Below are positions 1 through 7,690 of a stretch of 15,151 nucleotides of DNA, piece by piece. This DNA comes from Rhodospirillaceae bacterium (GTDB taxonomy: Bacteria; Pseudomonadota; Alphaproteobacteria; UBA11136), in NCBI GenBank assembly GCA_018663165.1, contig JABJES010000118.1, forward strand, positions 1-15,151, read 5' to 3'. Position 1 is the first letter of the stretch. Each line of letters opens with the position of its first letter. A program made the position numbers and the translations under genes. The notes beneath the pieces were generated by a model. That model was not told the DNA's origin, searched no databases, and worked only from the letters and a program-made list of their open reading frames with translations.

Positions 1-489
1 CCTTTTCGGCGCCGTATCGCAGGTGTTTGGCACTTCTACATCATCACAAATCACCGCATCGGCGCGGCTGCCGGTCAAATTCGCTGTAATTCCCTTGGCC
101 AGCATGGAAGGGTCGCGCAATTCCCCTAATCGATTGACGGTGAACTGGTCCGACGCCCATTGGTCAACCCGCTTGGGCTTCAACCCCCAGGTAAAGGGGT
201 GGGATTCGATCACCCTTTTCACATTGCGCACCATCTTTCGCGCCAGAGCGAGATCGGCGGCGAGCACGAGTATGCGTAAATCCGGTTCCCTGGCCAAAAG
301 CCAGGCACAGAACAATCCGACGAGCGTCGACTTGCCACTGTTGCGAAATGCCATCAGCAACAATTCACGTTGCCCTGAAGACCAGCTCTTTTCGAGCCAA
401 AAGGCCATTTGCAGGTGAAGCCGGGGGGTCGCCTGATTTTGCAACCGGTTCCATATCCAGACGAACTCAGGAAACCCGATTTCCTTCAT
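1..489 (-). CDS. Terminase large subunit (TerL, T7 gp19-like), N-terminal 163 residues, cut by window edge
   Basis: This is the ATPase/nuclease motor that packages phage DNA through the portal. I read the frame from the minus strand; it is open from the ATG at 489 to base 1. It contains a Walker A-type P-loop, AFRNSGKST (residues 47-55), followed by a helix rich in Leu and Ala. A Walker B-type strand with acidic pair, AVICDDVE, spans residues 145-152. Spacing and the Arg-containing P-loop fit T7/podovirus TerL proteins, where the gene is likewise the last of the structural cluster. The start codon overlaps the stop of the upstream gene (ATGA), implying translational coupling with the presumed small subunit. 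The C-terminal nuclease domain lies outside the window, so intactness cannot be judged. An unrelated ATPase is unlikely given position and motifs. Confidence 0.93.
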   Translation of the reverse strand, partial: MKEIGFPEFVWIWNRLQNQATPRLHLQMAFWLEKSWSSGQRELLLMAFRNSGKSTLVGLFCAWLLAREPDLRILVLAADLALARKMVRNVKRVIESHPFTWGLKPKRVDQWASDQFTVNRLGELRDPSMLAKGITANLTGSRADAVICDDVEVPNTCDTAPKR

Positions 490-902
490 AGCCCTCCCCC
501 GGCATCCAACGCATCATCTTTGCCGAAATCCATCTCTCCCATATCGCCAACCGCCGCCTTCGCCTCTGCCAAAAGCCGCGCCATTTCATCGCCTTCCCCG
601 CCATTGCCGGATGCATCATTAGCACCTGATTCCGCCTCGGCCCAGCCAGCCAGTTTGATCAGCGATTCGAGATGGGCAAGCGCAGCCTTGCAGGCACTGA
701 AATGGGCCGAAAAACCCTTGGCATCGGGGGGCGGCGTCTGACTTGAAAAAACACGGTAATGGGCAAGTGCGCGAACAATTAATGCAGGCAAATGTTCTTC
801 CATTTCCCGCTTCAGCGCCGGCAAGCCTTCAACGTGTTTTTCCTCGCCGGCAGATGTGGCGTTAACGTCTGGCGGCAGAAACCGCAGTCGATCCCGGGTC
901 AT
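486..902 (-). CDS. Probable terminase small subunit (138 aa)
   Basis: The assignment rests mainly on position. The gene lies directly upstream of TerL with a 4-base ATGA overlap, as small terminase subunits usually do (T7 gp18 precedes gp19). The product is acidic and Ala-rich. It has a charged N-terminal third, a helical middle (around residues 60-90, with a repeated Ala-Leu pattern) and a flexible Gly/Asp/Glu-rich tail. I see no clear helix-turn-helix, so DNA recognition cannot be shown from sequence. A purine-rich Shine-Dalgarno (AAGGGGGAG) stands just before the ATG at 902, supporting this start. It is the first gene after a terminator at 1178-1206, so it probably begins a separate packaging transcript. 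It could instead be an unrelated small gene coupled to TerL. Confidence 0.6.
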   Translation of the reverse strand: MTRDRLRFLPPDVNATSAGEEKHVEGLPALKREMEEHLPALIVRALAHYRVFSSQTPPPDAKGFSAHFSACKAALAHLESLIKLAGWAEAESGANDASGNGGEGDEMARLLAEAKAAVGDMGEMDFGKDDALDAGGGL

Positions 903-1177
903 GGCTCCCCCTTAATGGAAACGGAGCAGCCGCGCCTCTTCTTAAAGGAACGGCCAACTCCGCTAAGCTTTCATTCAACGATGTCGGAAATAGGGCGCGT
1001 TGCGCGTCTAAACAATTCACGGCCTTCCACACCTCTGGCCCCGATGGCTCATATCTTCTTTCTGACTTGCCAGAAAGGTTTCAGCCCGGCCTTCAGGAGA
1101 GGACAGGGATTTGGAAAAATTTAGAAAAATCACGGAGCGGGATGTTATTACTAGCGACTACCGTGCTTCAATTATTG
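903..1177. other. Non-coding gap upstream of the packaging genes
   Basis: I find no convincing gene here on either strand; the plus-strand open frames lack ribosome-binding sites and run against the operon. The stretch holds an 18-base copy of half of the terminator found at 2713-2730 (see 1085-1102). There is a weak leftward promoter candidate: TTGAAG (1167-1172 on the complement), a 15-base spacer, and TAATAA (1146-1151). If real, it would restart transcription for the terminase genes after the 1178-1206 terminator. The short spacer makes this tentative. Confidence 0.4.
1085..1102 (-). repeat. Vestigial copy of the 2713-2730 terminator half
   Basis: CCCGGCCTTCAGGAGAGG occurs exactly here and at 2713-2730, where it forms the stem and loop of an intrinsic terminator. 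Here the partner arm reads ACAGGG rather than GCCGGGG and there is no T tract, so no stable terminator forms. The simplest reading is a decayed duplicate left after duplication of the fibre-terminator unit. Confidence 0.6.
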
Positions 1178-1206
1178 AAAAAACCGCCCCCCGAGGGGGA
1201 CGGTTT
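1178..1206 (-). terminator. Intrinsic terminator after fibre 2
   Basis: On the minus strand the arms AAACCGTCCCC and GGGGCGGTTT pair with one bulged base and a short loop, followed by TTTTTT. It lies 47 bases past the stop of the fibre 2 gene and before the terminase genes, so it should end the tail transcript. Confidence 0.85.
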
Positions 1207-1252
1207 CAGTTTCTCAATTCTTTCTTTTAGAAAACCTTTTACAGGCCCGATG

Positions 1253-2620
1253 CTAGCTCCATTCCAGAGCAACACCGTGGAGTTTCAGCCCCTTGGTATT
1301 AAGGGTTTCAATCTTATATTTCATACTCGTTCCTGAGGGCTGGCTGGTAAGGTCAACGTCGGCGGCAAGAATCTGCTGGCCGCTAACCCCGTCTCCTACA
1401 TCAGATAGAGCCCCCTGCGTCCAAGTTGTCCCACCATCCCTACTCGCATAAGCCTTCAGATCTGTGTTCAAGATGACAGCGTCAACGTCTTCTTCTTGAA
1501 TAACGATGTGCGCTGCCGTTGGGACGGTCAAAGCAGTCTGGGCGTTAGAGACAAGAACCATAGAGGCAGGGGTTGTGCCTACCGCGTTTTGAAGCTCAAC
1601 TTCTGAAAGGGAAGGCCCGCCACCACCAGAGGGGTTAGGGGTGAACTTATAAGAGGTGTAAGACCACGTTCCTGTGAGTTCAGCCCAGGTAGCATTCGCC
1701 AAAGGTGAGAGATTCCCTAAGCTGACCCAAGTTGACCCGTCCCAACCATGAAAGTTAATACTGGACAGTCGGCCAGCATCAGTGTTGATCACATACATAC
1801 GGGCCTTGGTGACAGGCATAGCTTGGTGAAAAGTCAGGAATACAGACCACGAGGAAGCACCACCCCCGTAGACTTTAGAAGACAAGTCATTGTCAATGAA
1901 GTTTCCCGCTCCACCACTGAGACTAGACGGAACCACTTCAAACTCCACGGCAGCGGCATAATCTTCAAGGTCGGTAAAGCTTCCACCAGTAGCATACGCC
2001 CCGGCCCCACCAATATGAGTTTCGTTAGTTGAGGTGACAGAATCCACCCCTGCTTCGTCAACGAAGCTATCGACAAACCCATTAATCATCCCCTTCCAGC
2101 TAAGACCGTTCCCAGCCGAAATGTCTAAGGCATTAATCATAGCCCTGTCACTCGCCGTCTGGTCAACACCGGGAGAGGAAGAAGATGATGACCCAACAGT
2201 TAGAAAACTGCGCTCATCGATGATCTCCGCATTGGTAATCGCCGTGGTGCTAGTTAGCAGCGAGACCTGGGCCACCGGCAGTTTGCCGGCCGGGATCGCC
2301 GGTGCAACCGGACTGGCCGCCTCGGTTCCTGTGACAACCGATACCGCGCCCGTGGTGTTGTCGATAACCACACGGTCGATGCGCGGATTGATTGTCGGCG
2401 CGGTGATCGCCGCCGTGCTCTGAGCGGCGACCTCTGTCAGGACGGTGCCGTCGAAGACATAACCGGCATCCAGCCGCACCGTCATCGCCGGTGTGGCTTC
2501 CTCATGGGGCGCGAAGGCAACCGCGATGCGTGTGAAAACCGAGATATCGCCATCCACAGCATCTGACCAAGCACGCCGGGAGAGCGCGCTGGAGGTTTGC
2601 GTAAAAGTATTTACAGTCAT
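1253..2620 (-). CDS. Tail fibre/receptor-binding protein 2 (455 aa), mosaic
   Basis: The start at 2620 is preferred over the in-frame ATG at 2683 because AGGAG stands 9 bases before it. The N-terminal 140 residues resemble an adaptor found in many phage tail proteins: a segment rich in Ala and Thr, then PAIPAGKLPVAQVSL (108-122) and IIDER (133-137). A serine linker (144-149) follows. Residues about 235-345 look like a discoidin/F5-8-type jelly roll. Residues about 355-455 are homologous to the end of the other fibre, sharing EEDVDAV, LNTDL, SRDGGTTWT and QPSGTSMK-type motifs. DNA composition falls from GC-rich to AT-richer near the serine linker, consistent with module exchange. It lacks the T7 gp17-type N-terminus of fibre 1, so it probably attaches differently. 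Role inferred: adhesion to a host surface glycan or protein. Confidence 0.75.
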   Translation of the reverse strand: MTVNTFTQTSSALSRRAWSDAVDGDISVFTRIAVAFAPHEEATPAMTVRLDAGYVFDGTVLTEVAAQSTAAITAPTINPRIDRVVIDNTTGAVSVVTGTEAASPVAPAIPAGKLPVAQVSLLTSTTAITNAEIIDERSFLTVGSSSSSSPGVDQTASDRAMINALDISAGNGLSWKGMINGFVDSFVDEAGVDSVTSTNETHIGGAGAYATGGSFTDLEDYAAAVEFEVVPSSLSGGAGNFIDNDLSSKVYGGGASSWSVFLTFHQAMPVTKARMYVINTDAGRLSSINFHGWDGSTWVSLGNLSPLANATWAELTGTWSYTSYKFTPNPSGGGGPSLSEVELQNAVGTTPASMVLVSNAQTALTVPTAAHIVIQEEDVDAVILNTDLKAYASRDGGTTWTQGALSDVGDGVSGQQILAADVDLTSQPSGTSMKYKIETLNTKGLKLHGVALEWS

Positions 2621-2706
2621 TTTAGTGACTCCTAAGGTTAAGGGCCGATCCTCCCGGATCAACCTTGGGTGAATGCCCGCCACGGGACCATCCCGCTCCG
2701 GACATG

Positions 2707-2739
2707 AAAAAACCCGGCCTTCAGGAGAGGGCCGGGGTT
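2707..2739 (-). terminator. Intrinsic terminator between the two fibre genes
   Basis: On the minus strand, AACCCCGGCC pairs with GGCCGGGTT across a loop of about ten bases and is followed by TTTTTT. It lies downstream of fibre 1 and the 57-residue gene and upstream of fibre 2. Fibre 2 therefore needs readthrough or its own promoter; I see no strong promoter in 2621-2706. Confidence 0.85.
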
Positions 2740-2863
2740 GGGAATGCCGGAGAAAACCGACAAAATTCTTAATCGTATTTTGTGCGCGTCATGCGTCTTT
2801 TTCTTTTCCTATGCTTATCGCTGCATTCTTGGCCTAACTCAGGGCATTCGCCCGGCCATCGCC

Positions 2864-3037
2864 CTACACTCTCCCCCGCAGCACATTGCGCCGGGCCATG
2901 GCGTCTTTCTGGTCAGCCGGCAGGCTCGCCCGCCAGCCGGGATTGCCCTTCTCTATCTCGTCAAGAAGGGCGTCGATAACTTTCTCTGTGTCGATCTGCT
3001 CAATTGCCTTGGTATCGGTCAGTTTTTTAACAGTCAT
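2864..3037 (-). CDS. Small hypothetical protein (57 aa) coupled to fibre 1
   Basis: This short frame begins MTVKKLTDTKAIEQ and ends NVLRGRV. GGAGGG lies 8 bases before the ATG, overlapping the last codons of the fibre 1 gene, whose stop is only 3 bases upstream. The product is charged and probably helical. It has alternating acidic/basic residues and a conserved-looking NPGWRASLP segment (32-40) that might cap a helix. There is no signal peptide or membrane segment. Placement directly after a fibre gene suggests a fibre chaperone, a tail accessory protein or a small regulator, but I do not recognise a family. Ribosome-binding site, tight spacing and codon pattern make it a real gene. Confidence 0.8.
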   Translation of the reverse strand: MTVKKLTDTKAIEQIDTEKVIDALLDEIEKGNPGWRASLPADQKDAMARRNVLRGRV

Positions 3038-3040
3038 GAT

Positions 3041-4657
3041 CTAAACCCTCCATTGGAGTGCAGCACCGTGGATTTTCATATCCTTGGCGTTCGCTGTGAC
3101 AAGCTTCCATTTCATCGATGTTCCCGCTGGCTGTGCGGAAATATCCACTTCGGCGGTCAGAATGTTTTTCCCCGTTGCATAGGTTCCTTGAAGAACCAGC
3201 GTTGCCGCTGTCCAAGTCGTGCCGCCATCCCGTGAGACAGAGGCAACCAGATCGGTGTTGAGCGTTACCGCGTCAACATCTTCCTCAAAGAGAACGATAT
3301 GGCCGGTCGTCGGATCAGTAACGGACGATGCGAAGGCGTTGGATTGGAGGGTCATGCTAAGGGCTGCACCGGTCTCGTAGAAATCCAACTCAGAACAGTA
3401 ATTCTGCGTGGAACTTGCATCGTCGGCCTCAACAACTAACCTATGATAGCGGTAAGCCGTAAGGTCAGACGCCGTGACTGTCACAGGGCCAGAGGTTGTT
3501 TCTGTGAAAGTCAGTGTTGCTAATGTGACAACAGACGACGAGAAATTATCCGTTGAACCTTGGAGGGTAAGCTTGACCCCTGTCGAAGCTGTGCTGGTAA
3601 ATCCGGAGTCACTGGAGGGCCAAGCATCAATATGGTCGATAGATTTTGTGACACTACTCCCCCAATCCTTTCCGACATATCCTGTTGTGCCTGTGTAAAC
3701 AGCCGCCGCAGCACCCATGTGGGTTGTCGTGCCGTCGAAGGCGGCGGCTAACCCACCACTTTCAGTCATGTTACCTAGATTGGTTCCAGTCGCACCCGAC
3801 AAGAGAGTCGGCGCGGAGGGATTATTGTAAAGATCATTTGTGGCGTCATAGGTTTCGTTGGTGCTGGTGCCTGTATCAACGCCAGTTTCATCGGTGAAGG
3901 CGTCAACAACACCGTCAACCATGCTGGAATAAACTCGTGCATGGTCAACCGCATCAAGGAAGAAATTAAGCGCAAGGCTTTCACGGGCGATAACATCAAC
4001 CGTCGTTGGTGTCGGCACAAGATCAAGGATGCTTTGCACCGTGCCAAACTTCGGATTATCGCTGTCGGACTGATCCAGCAAAGCCAGTTTATCAAGAGCC
4101 GTTGGCGTCACCGTTGCTTCTGACCCACTGAACACACCATCAGCACCCGTCGCCCCGGTCGGCCCGGCCACCCCGGCCGTTGCTTCCGGGTCCCCGGTCA
4201 CGGCATTAAACCCGAGCAGCTTCCCAAGCCTGGTTGCCTTGTCCGGCAATGTGACACTGGTCGCCGTGTCGGTGGGTGAGAGTTTCAGGCCACGGCCCGC
4301 CTCCACTTCCACCTGCTGCAAGCCAGCGGTCATTTTATCGAGCTCGTCGTTGATCACCTTGGCGCGGAACTCACCGCCTTCCTGAAAGTCAGTGGTGCGC
4401 TTGATGGGAATGTTTCGCAACAGAGTCACCACAATTCCGCTCAAAGGAGCCGCTAGTATGGTCACCGTGCCGCCGGCTGAATCCCCCGCCCCGGCCACCG
4501 TGTAATCGGTCGTGATGGTCTTCAAGGTGTCGTCGAGATAAACCTCAATATCCCCGTCGGCGAAGATCGGGAAAGGATAGGTGAACGCGGTCTGCGTCCC
4601 GTCACCGGTGTACTGAATACGCGGTGTGATGTCGTAAATTAGAATGTCTGTGGCCAT
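3041..4657 (-). CDS. Tail fibre 1 with T7 gp17-like N-terminal domain (538 aa)
   Basis: Residues 1 to about 150 carry the pattern of the T7 tail-fibre N-terminal domain, which anchors the fibre to the tail. Examples are YTGDGTQTAFTYPF (16-29), DIEVYLDD (36-43), the TDYTV strand, and RTTDFQEGGEFRAKVINDELDK (split across 87-108). A short collagen-like run, GPTGATGADG (165-174), follows. Residues about 296-428 look like a discoidin/F5-8-type jelly roll (AAAFDGTTTHMG, YHRLVVEA, CSELDFYE). Residues about 434-538 are homologous to the end of fibre 2. The start at 4657 has GGGAG 9 bases upstream. It follows the gp14-like gene by 18 bases. The trimeric fibre role is inferred from the T7 family; receptor unknown. 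Confidence 0.9.
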   Translation of the reverse strand: MATDILIYDITPRIQYTGDGTQTAFTYPFPIFADGDIEVYLDDTLKTITTDYTVAGAGDSAGGTVTILAAPLSGIVVTLLRNIPIKRTTDFQEGGEFRAKVINDELDKMTAGLQQVEVEAGRGLKLSPTDTATSVTLPDKATRLGKLLGFNAVTGDPEATAGVAGPTGATGADGVFSGSEATVTPTALDKLALLDQSDSDNPKFGTVQSILDLVPTPTTVDVIARESLALNFFLDAVDHARVYSSMVDGVVDAFTDETGVDTGTSTNETYDATNDLYNNPSAPTLLSGATGTNLGNMTESGGLAAAFDGTTTHMGAAAAVYTGTTGYVGKDWGSSVTKSIDHIDAWPSSDSGFTSTASTGVKLTLQGSTDNFSSSVVTLATLTFTETTSGPVTVTASDLTAYRYHRLVVEADDASSTQNYCSELDFYETGAALSMTLQSNAFASSVTDPTTGHIVLFEEDVDAVTLNTDLVASVSRDGGTTWTAATLVLQGTYATGKNILTAEVDISAQPAGTSMKWKLVTANAKDMKIHGAALQWRV

Positions 4658-4675
4658 ATCATTGTCTCCCGCTGG

Positions 4676-5107
4676 CTAAGAAATAAGAGTTGTAAATTTT
4701 TTTAAAGAGTCGAATCGCTGGCGCGAACGAGCTTCCGCACTTTCGAGCAAATTGCGACGATACCGCCGGTTAATGTCATCAATCCGCCCCTGGGATAGGT
4801 CATGCTCTTCGCTGTCGGTTTCCTTACCTTCTTCGAGAAGGCCGCGCAGAACCGCGTCTCCTGATCCACGCGCCGAGCCCACTCCCTGAGACCCGAGACG
4901 CGCCCGGCTGGCTGCAAGCGCCCGGCGCAGTCGTTCGCGGCGGCGGTCCTGTTCAATTGCTTCCGTCTTCTGGATACGGGTGATCGACGCCTGGCGTTCT
5001 TGCAGGCGATAATCATCCTGGGATGAGCCTTGACCCTGTGAGCTCATCGATCCGATCAGATCAATGCCGGTCGAAATGAGAGGAATAATGCTTTGTAATC
5101 CAGCCAT
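4676..5107 (-). CDS. Small virion protein, T7 gp14-like position (143 aa)
   Basis: The start overlaps the stop of the tail tubular B gene by one base (TGATG), so translation is coupled. The N-terminus has an amphipathic or weakly hydrophobic stretch (LQSIIPLISTGIDLIGSM, 4-21). A long charged helix rich in Arg, Gln and Glu follows (about 30-75), then a small Gly/Ser segment (LGSQGVGSARGSGDA) and a second basic helix. Podovirus internal proteins of the gp14 class are found in this position and share a hydrophobic N-terminus with a coiled-coil-like body. It is shorter than T7 gp14 (196 aa). The role as an ejected or internal core protein is an inference from position and composition. Confidence 0.6.
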   Translation of the reverse strand: MAGLQSIIPLISTGIDLIGSMSSQGQGSSQDDYRLQERQASITRIQKTEAIEQDRRRERLRRALAASRARLGSQGVGSARGSGDAVLRGLLEEGKETDSEEHDLSQGRIDDINRRYRRNLLESAEARSRQRFDSLKKFTTLIS

Positions 5108-7011
5108 CAGTCATTCACCTTTACTTCTGTTGTTACGGAGAGAATTGTGCTGGGCAGAGGGGTGTCCTGGGCCACTCGCCACAGAGGCGTTGTTCCTTCA
5201 CGACGCCACCCCATGGCACGAATTCGCTTATCGCCGGTAAAAACCGGTGGCGCAGAATCGAGCAATCCGGCCCCCCCAACCGTCTTCATCGGCACTTCTG
5301 AAAACCCCTTGCCTGTATCGACACGCAGCATGCTTGAGTCCCGCAAGCGAAAGGTCGCTTCAATGAGACGCATCGCCATACCCTGGCCCGCACCTCTGGC
5401 TGATTTGATCGCTGGCGGCAGGGGCTCAATCTCATGGGTAAAGGCAAGACCGGCTTCTACATTCAATGCCGGGGACTCGATTGTGATGGCACCCCCGGTT
5501 ACCACTCGATCAGCCTGCACCGATCCGTCAGCCCGCACCTTGAGAGTCTCCCCTTCAAGATGATCAAGGCCAGACCAGGCATCGGTCTCTACCCCGCTGG
5601 TGCCTTTAAGAGCCGAATCGGTGGCCAGGGTATCGTCGAACTTTTCAACGAACACCCCGCCGGCCCGCGACACCAGTACGTAAACATCGCTGTCGGCGAC
5701 GGCGACCGAAAGAAAGCTCCCCGCTGTTTGCTGCAGGGTCCAGGCAGTTACCTGCTCGGCCCGATACAAGGTCAGCGTCCCCATATCACCGTTCGACATC
5801 ACCACATGCATTAAGCGCCTTAGCTGGTCGAAATCCTGGTCCACAGGCGTGTTGATCAGGTGCCGGGCAAGCAGACTAAGATCACTTGCCTGATAGGCCT
5901 GTTCGACATCGGTAAATAGAAATTCTCTGATCTCCTGGCTGTTTCGGGCGACGAACAAGGTCGCGCCGTCCACATCCAGAGGCCGCACACTGCGATCCAC
6001 CGATGAGCCAATCCGGGTCTGACGCTTGAGCTGTACTGAGTTTGGCGTCAGGGGGTCGCCGGTGACCATCCATTCCGCTCCGGACGTAAATATCTGTAAA
6101 TGGCGCCCTGAAAACACGGCACGAATGGCGTTGACCTGATCAGAAAGAACATCAAAATCAATGGCCTCGTCATCAAGACCGGTGCCGAGATCGAAATTAA
6201 ATAGATCCGAGGATTTTGACAGCCATAACCGATTAGGCAGATCCCGCGAGCCACCGATAACCAGTCTGTCCTGGTGAAAGGCGGCCGAGACCGGCCATCC
6301 ACGCACGCTGGAAAATACCTGCTCGTCCCAGTCCTTTGTTGCCGCCGTGCTGGTGAGGGTTTCCTTAACCAAAGCCACGGCGACCGTAGCCGAGGTTATG
6401 CTGGTAATCTCAACCTGCTTTTTTTCAACACGGAACCGCGCCCCCACATGGCCGCTCACGAACACATCTGATGAGGCGGTAAGGGTAATGCTGCCGGTTG
6501 TCGCGCTCGCCGTCAGGGTGACGTCGGTTCCGCCAAATTTGTGAAATGGCTGGCGCAGGGCATCCGTCTCAATAAGAAATTCCCATTCAAGAATGGTCCA
6601 ACTTGTATCCGATGTACGGGTTATTTTTCGGGGGCTCACATCCGGATGGCTAACCAGTAATGTGTCGGCACTTTGGGTCCAGTTGATCTGTGAGAGTTGC
6701 GCCTCGCTCCACGGCGTTGCTAAGGAGGCGACCTTCACCCCATCGCGATAGACATCCAGATACAGATTACTCAACACCAGCAAATAGACCTGCTCGGTAT
6801 TGAACTCGAATGCGATCAAACGCCCGGAGCCCCGCGCCGCATCCACATAGGCAAGGCCGGCCCGCCGTGTTACGCCGCCGGTTGGATGGAGAAAGACGTT
6901 GCGCAGCTTTGCCGCCCCGTTCTCATAGGCCCGCAAATCGCCGCGTCCATAAAGATCGGAACCGATCTCGCCGCCGTTGAAATTCGTTTTAATCAAATTA
7001 ATCCGCGCCAT
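5107..7011 (-). CDS. Tail tubular protein B (T7 gp12-like nozzle), 634 aa
   Basis: The product should form the hexameric nozzle at the end of the short tail. I start it at 7011 (MARINLIKTNFNGGEIG). A GAGG lies upstream and this start is one base after the previous stop; the longer frame from 7047 overlaps the upstream gene. The signature is the N-terminal NFNGGEIG..LYGRGDL (about 9-28), followed by KLRNVFLHPTGGVTRRAGLAYVD (split, about 35-57). This is characteristic of gp12-like proteins, which carry a conserved RxG after a Gly pair. The rest is beta-rich with the QINWTQSADTLLVSHPD motif (about 108-124) expected of the beta-propeller body. It is shorter than T7 gp12 (794 aa) but in range for podophages of alphaproteobacteria. 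Confidence 0.85.
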   Translation of the reverse strand: MARINLIKTNFNGGEIGSDLYGRGDLRAYENGAAKLRNVFLHPTGGVTRRAGLAYVDAARGSGRLIAFEFNTEQVYLLVLSNLYLDVYRDGVKVASLATPWSEAQLSQINWTQSADTLLVSHPDVSPRKITRTSDTSWTILEWEFLIETDALRQPFHKFGGTDVTLTASATTGSITLTASSDVFVSGHVGARFRVEKKQVEITSITSATVAVALVKETLTSTAATKDWDEQVFSSVRGWPVSAAFHQDRLVIGGSRDLPNRLWLSKSSDLFNFDLGTGLDDEAIDFDVLSDQVNAIRAVFSGRHLQIFTSGAEWMVTGDPLTPNSVQLKRQTRIGSSVDRSVRPLDVDGATLFVARNSQEIREFLFTDVEQAYQASDLSLLARHLINTPVDQDFDQLRRLMHVVMSNGDMGTLTLYRAEQVTAWTLQQTAGSFLSVAVADSDVYVLVSRAGGVFVEKFDDTLATDSALKGTSGVETDAWSGLDHLEGETLKVRADGSVQADRVVTGGAITIESPALNVEAGLAFTHEIEPLPPAIKSARGAGQGMAMRLIEATFRLRDSSMLRVDTGKGFSEVPMKTVGGAGLLDSAPPVFTGDKRIRAMGWRREGTTPLWRVAQDTPLPSTILSVTTEVKVND

Positions 7012-7012
7012 G

Positions 7013-7582
7013 TCAGGACCTCGCATCAACAAGCGAGAAATGCTCAATCGCCGGTGGGGTGTCCTGCTGGGCGTCGGTCAATTTAGCGCGCCGAAACTCA
7101 TTCTCGGCAAGCTTGTAAAGGGCCTCTGTACGGCTGGTGTTCTCGGTCAGGGGAATACAGAACTCGGCCGCCAGACGGGTGATCAACGCCTGATCGAAAA
7201 ACGGCGGAAAATCCATTTTATCCGGTTGAAAAATATAGGTGAGAACGACGCTGTCGGCGTCAGTGTGCAGTCGGTTTCCGGTAATGCGGTAATTAAGGCC
7301 ACGGCCCTGACCACCTTGCCCGGCGGACAAAGCGCGCAGGAAACCATCGGGCAGTTGAAAGGCATAGGTAAAATCGGCAATTGGTTCGGCCACCAGGCGA
7401 GCCAGGCTCATTTGCGCCGTGGCAAAATTCCACGGATAACTGGACAGCATGCCATCCCGCACATAGGGGTATAAATTCGCCGCCACTTCCGATTCAGCCG
7501 TGCCCTCCTCGAACGAAGCGATCGTATTGGCTCCGATCTTTAAAAGCGCCCGCGAGGCCAGCGCAATGGAACTCAATGCCAT
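7013..7582 (-). CDS. Tail tubular protein A (T7 gp11-like adaptor), 189 aa
   Basis: This is the ring between portal and nozzle to which the fibres attach in T7. The start at 7582 (MALSSIALASRALLKIGAN) is chosen over the ATG at 7615 because AAAGGAG stands 7 bases upstream. Typical family features include GTAESEVAANLYPYVRDGML (27-46), the SYPWNFATAQ strand (48-57), and the late motif ALITRLAAEFCIPLTE (about 134-149) with a C-terminal amphipathic helix. Length is close to T7 gp11 (196 aa). It is followed by tail tubular B with a single base between them. Confidence 0.92.
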   Translation of the reverse strand: MALSSIALASRALLKIGANTIASFEEGTAESEVAANLYPYVRDGMLSSYPWNFATAQMSLARLVAEPIADFTYAFQLPDGFLRALSAGQGGQGRGLNYRITGNRLHTDADSVVLTYIFQPDKMDFPPFFDQALITRLAAEFCIPLTENTSRTEALYKLAENEFRRAKLTDAQQDTPPAIEHFSLVDARS

Positions 7583-7617
7583 GGCGTTTCTCCTTTTTTT
7601 TTGAAAAATGAACAAAA

Positions 7618-7650
7618 GAAAACGCCCCGTGAGATAAAACCCACGGGGCG
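7618..7650 (-). terminator. Terminator between capsid pair and tail genes (T-phi position)
   Basis: The minus-strand arms CGCCCCGTG (7650-7642) and CACGGGGCG (7631-7623) pair perfectly over 9 bp with a 10-base loop. TTTTCTTTTG follows. The T tract is interrupted, so termination may be partial. Confidence 0.8.
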
Positions 7651-7690
7651 CAAATCCAGGGCGCGAATGCCCCCTCCTTATTGTTTAAGA

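Noticed and set aside
2034..2423. Plus-strand frame opposite fibre 2
   Set aside because: Ala/Val/Ser-rich hydrophobic product typical of antisense reading of a GC-rich gene.
2738..3235. Plus-strand frame (165 aa) covering the fibre 1 end and the small gene
   Set aside because: The leftward 57-residue frame has a good ribosome-binding site and spacing; this one has neither.
4140..4175. Short GC-rich repeats (collagen-like codons) as a repeat array
   Set aside because: They encode the GPTGATGADG run of fibre 1; not a CRISPR or mobile element.
7463..7480. TAGGGGTATAAATTC as an operator copy
   Set aside because: Half-site resemblance only, inside the tail tubular A coding region with no promoter nearby.
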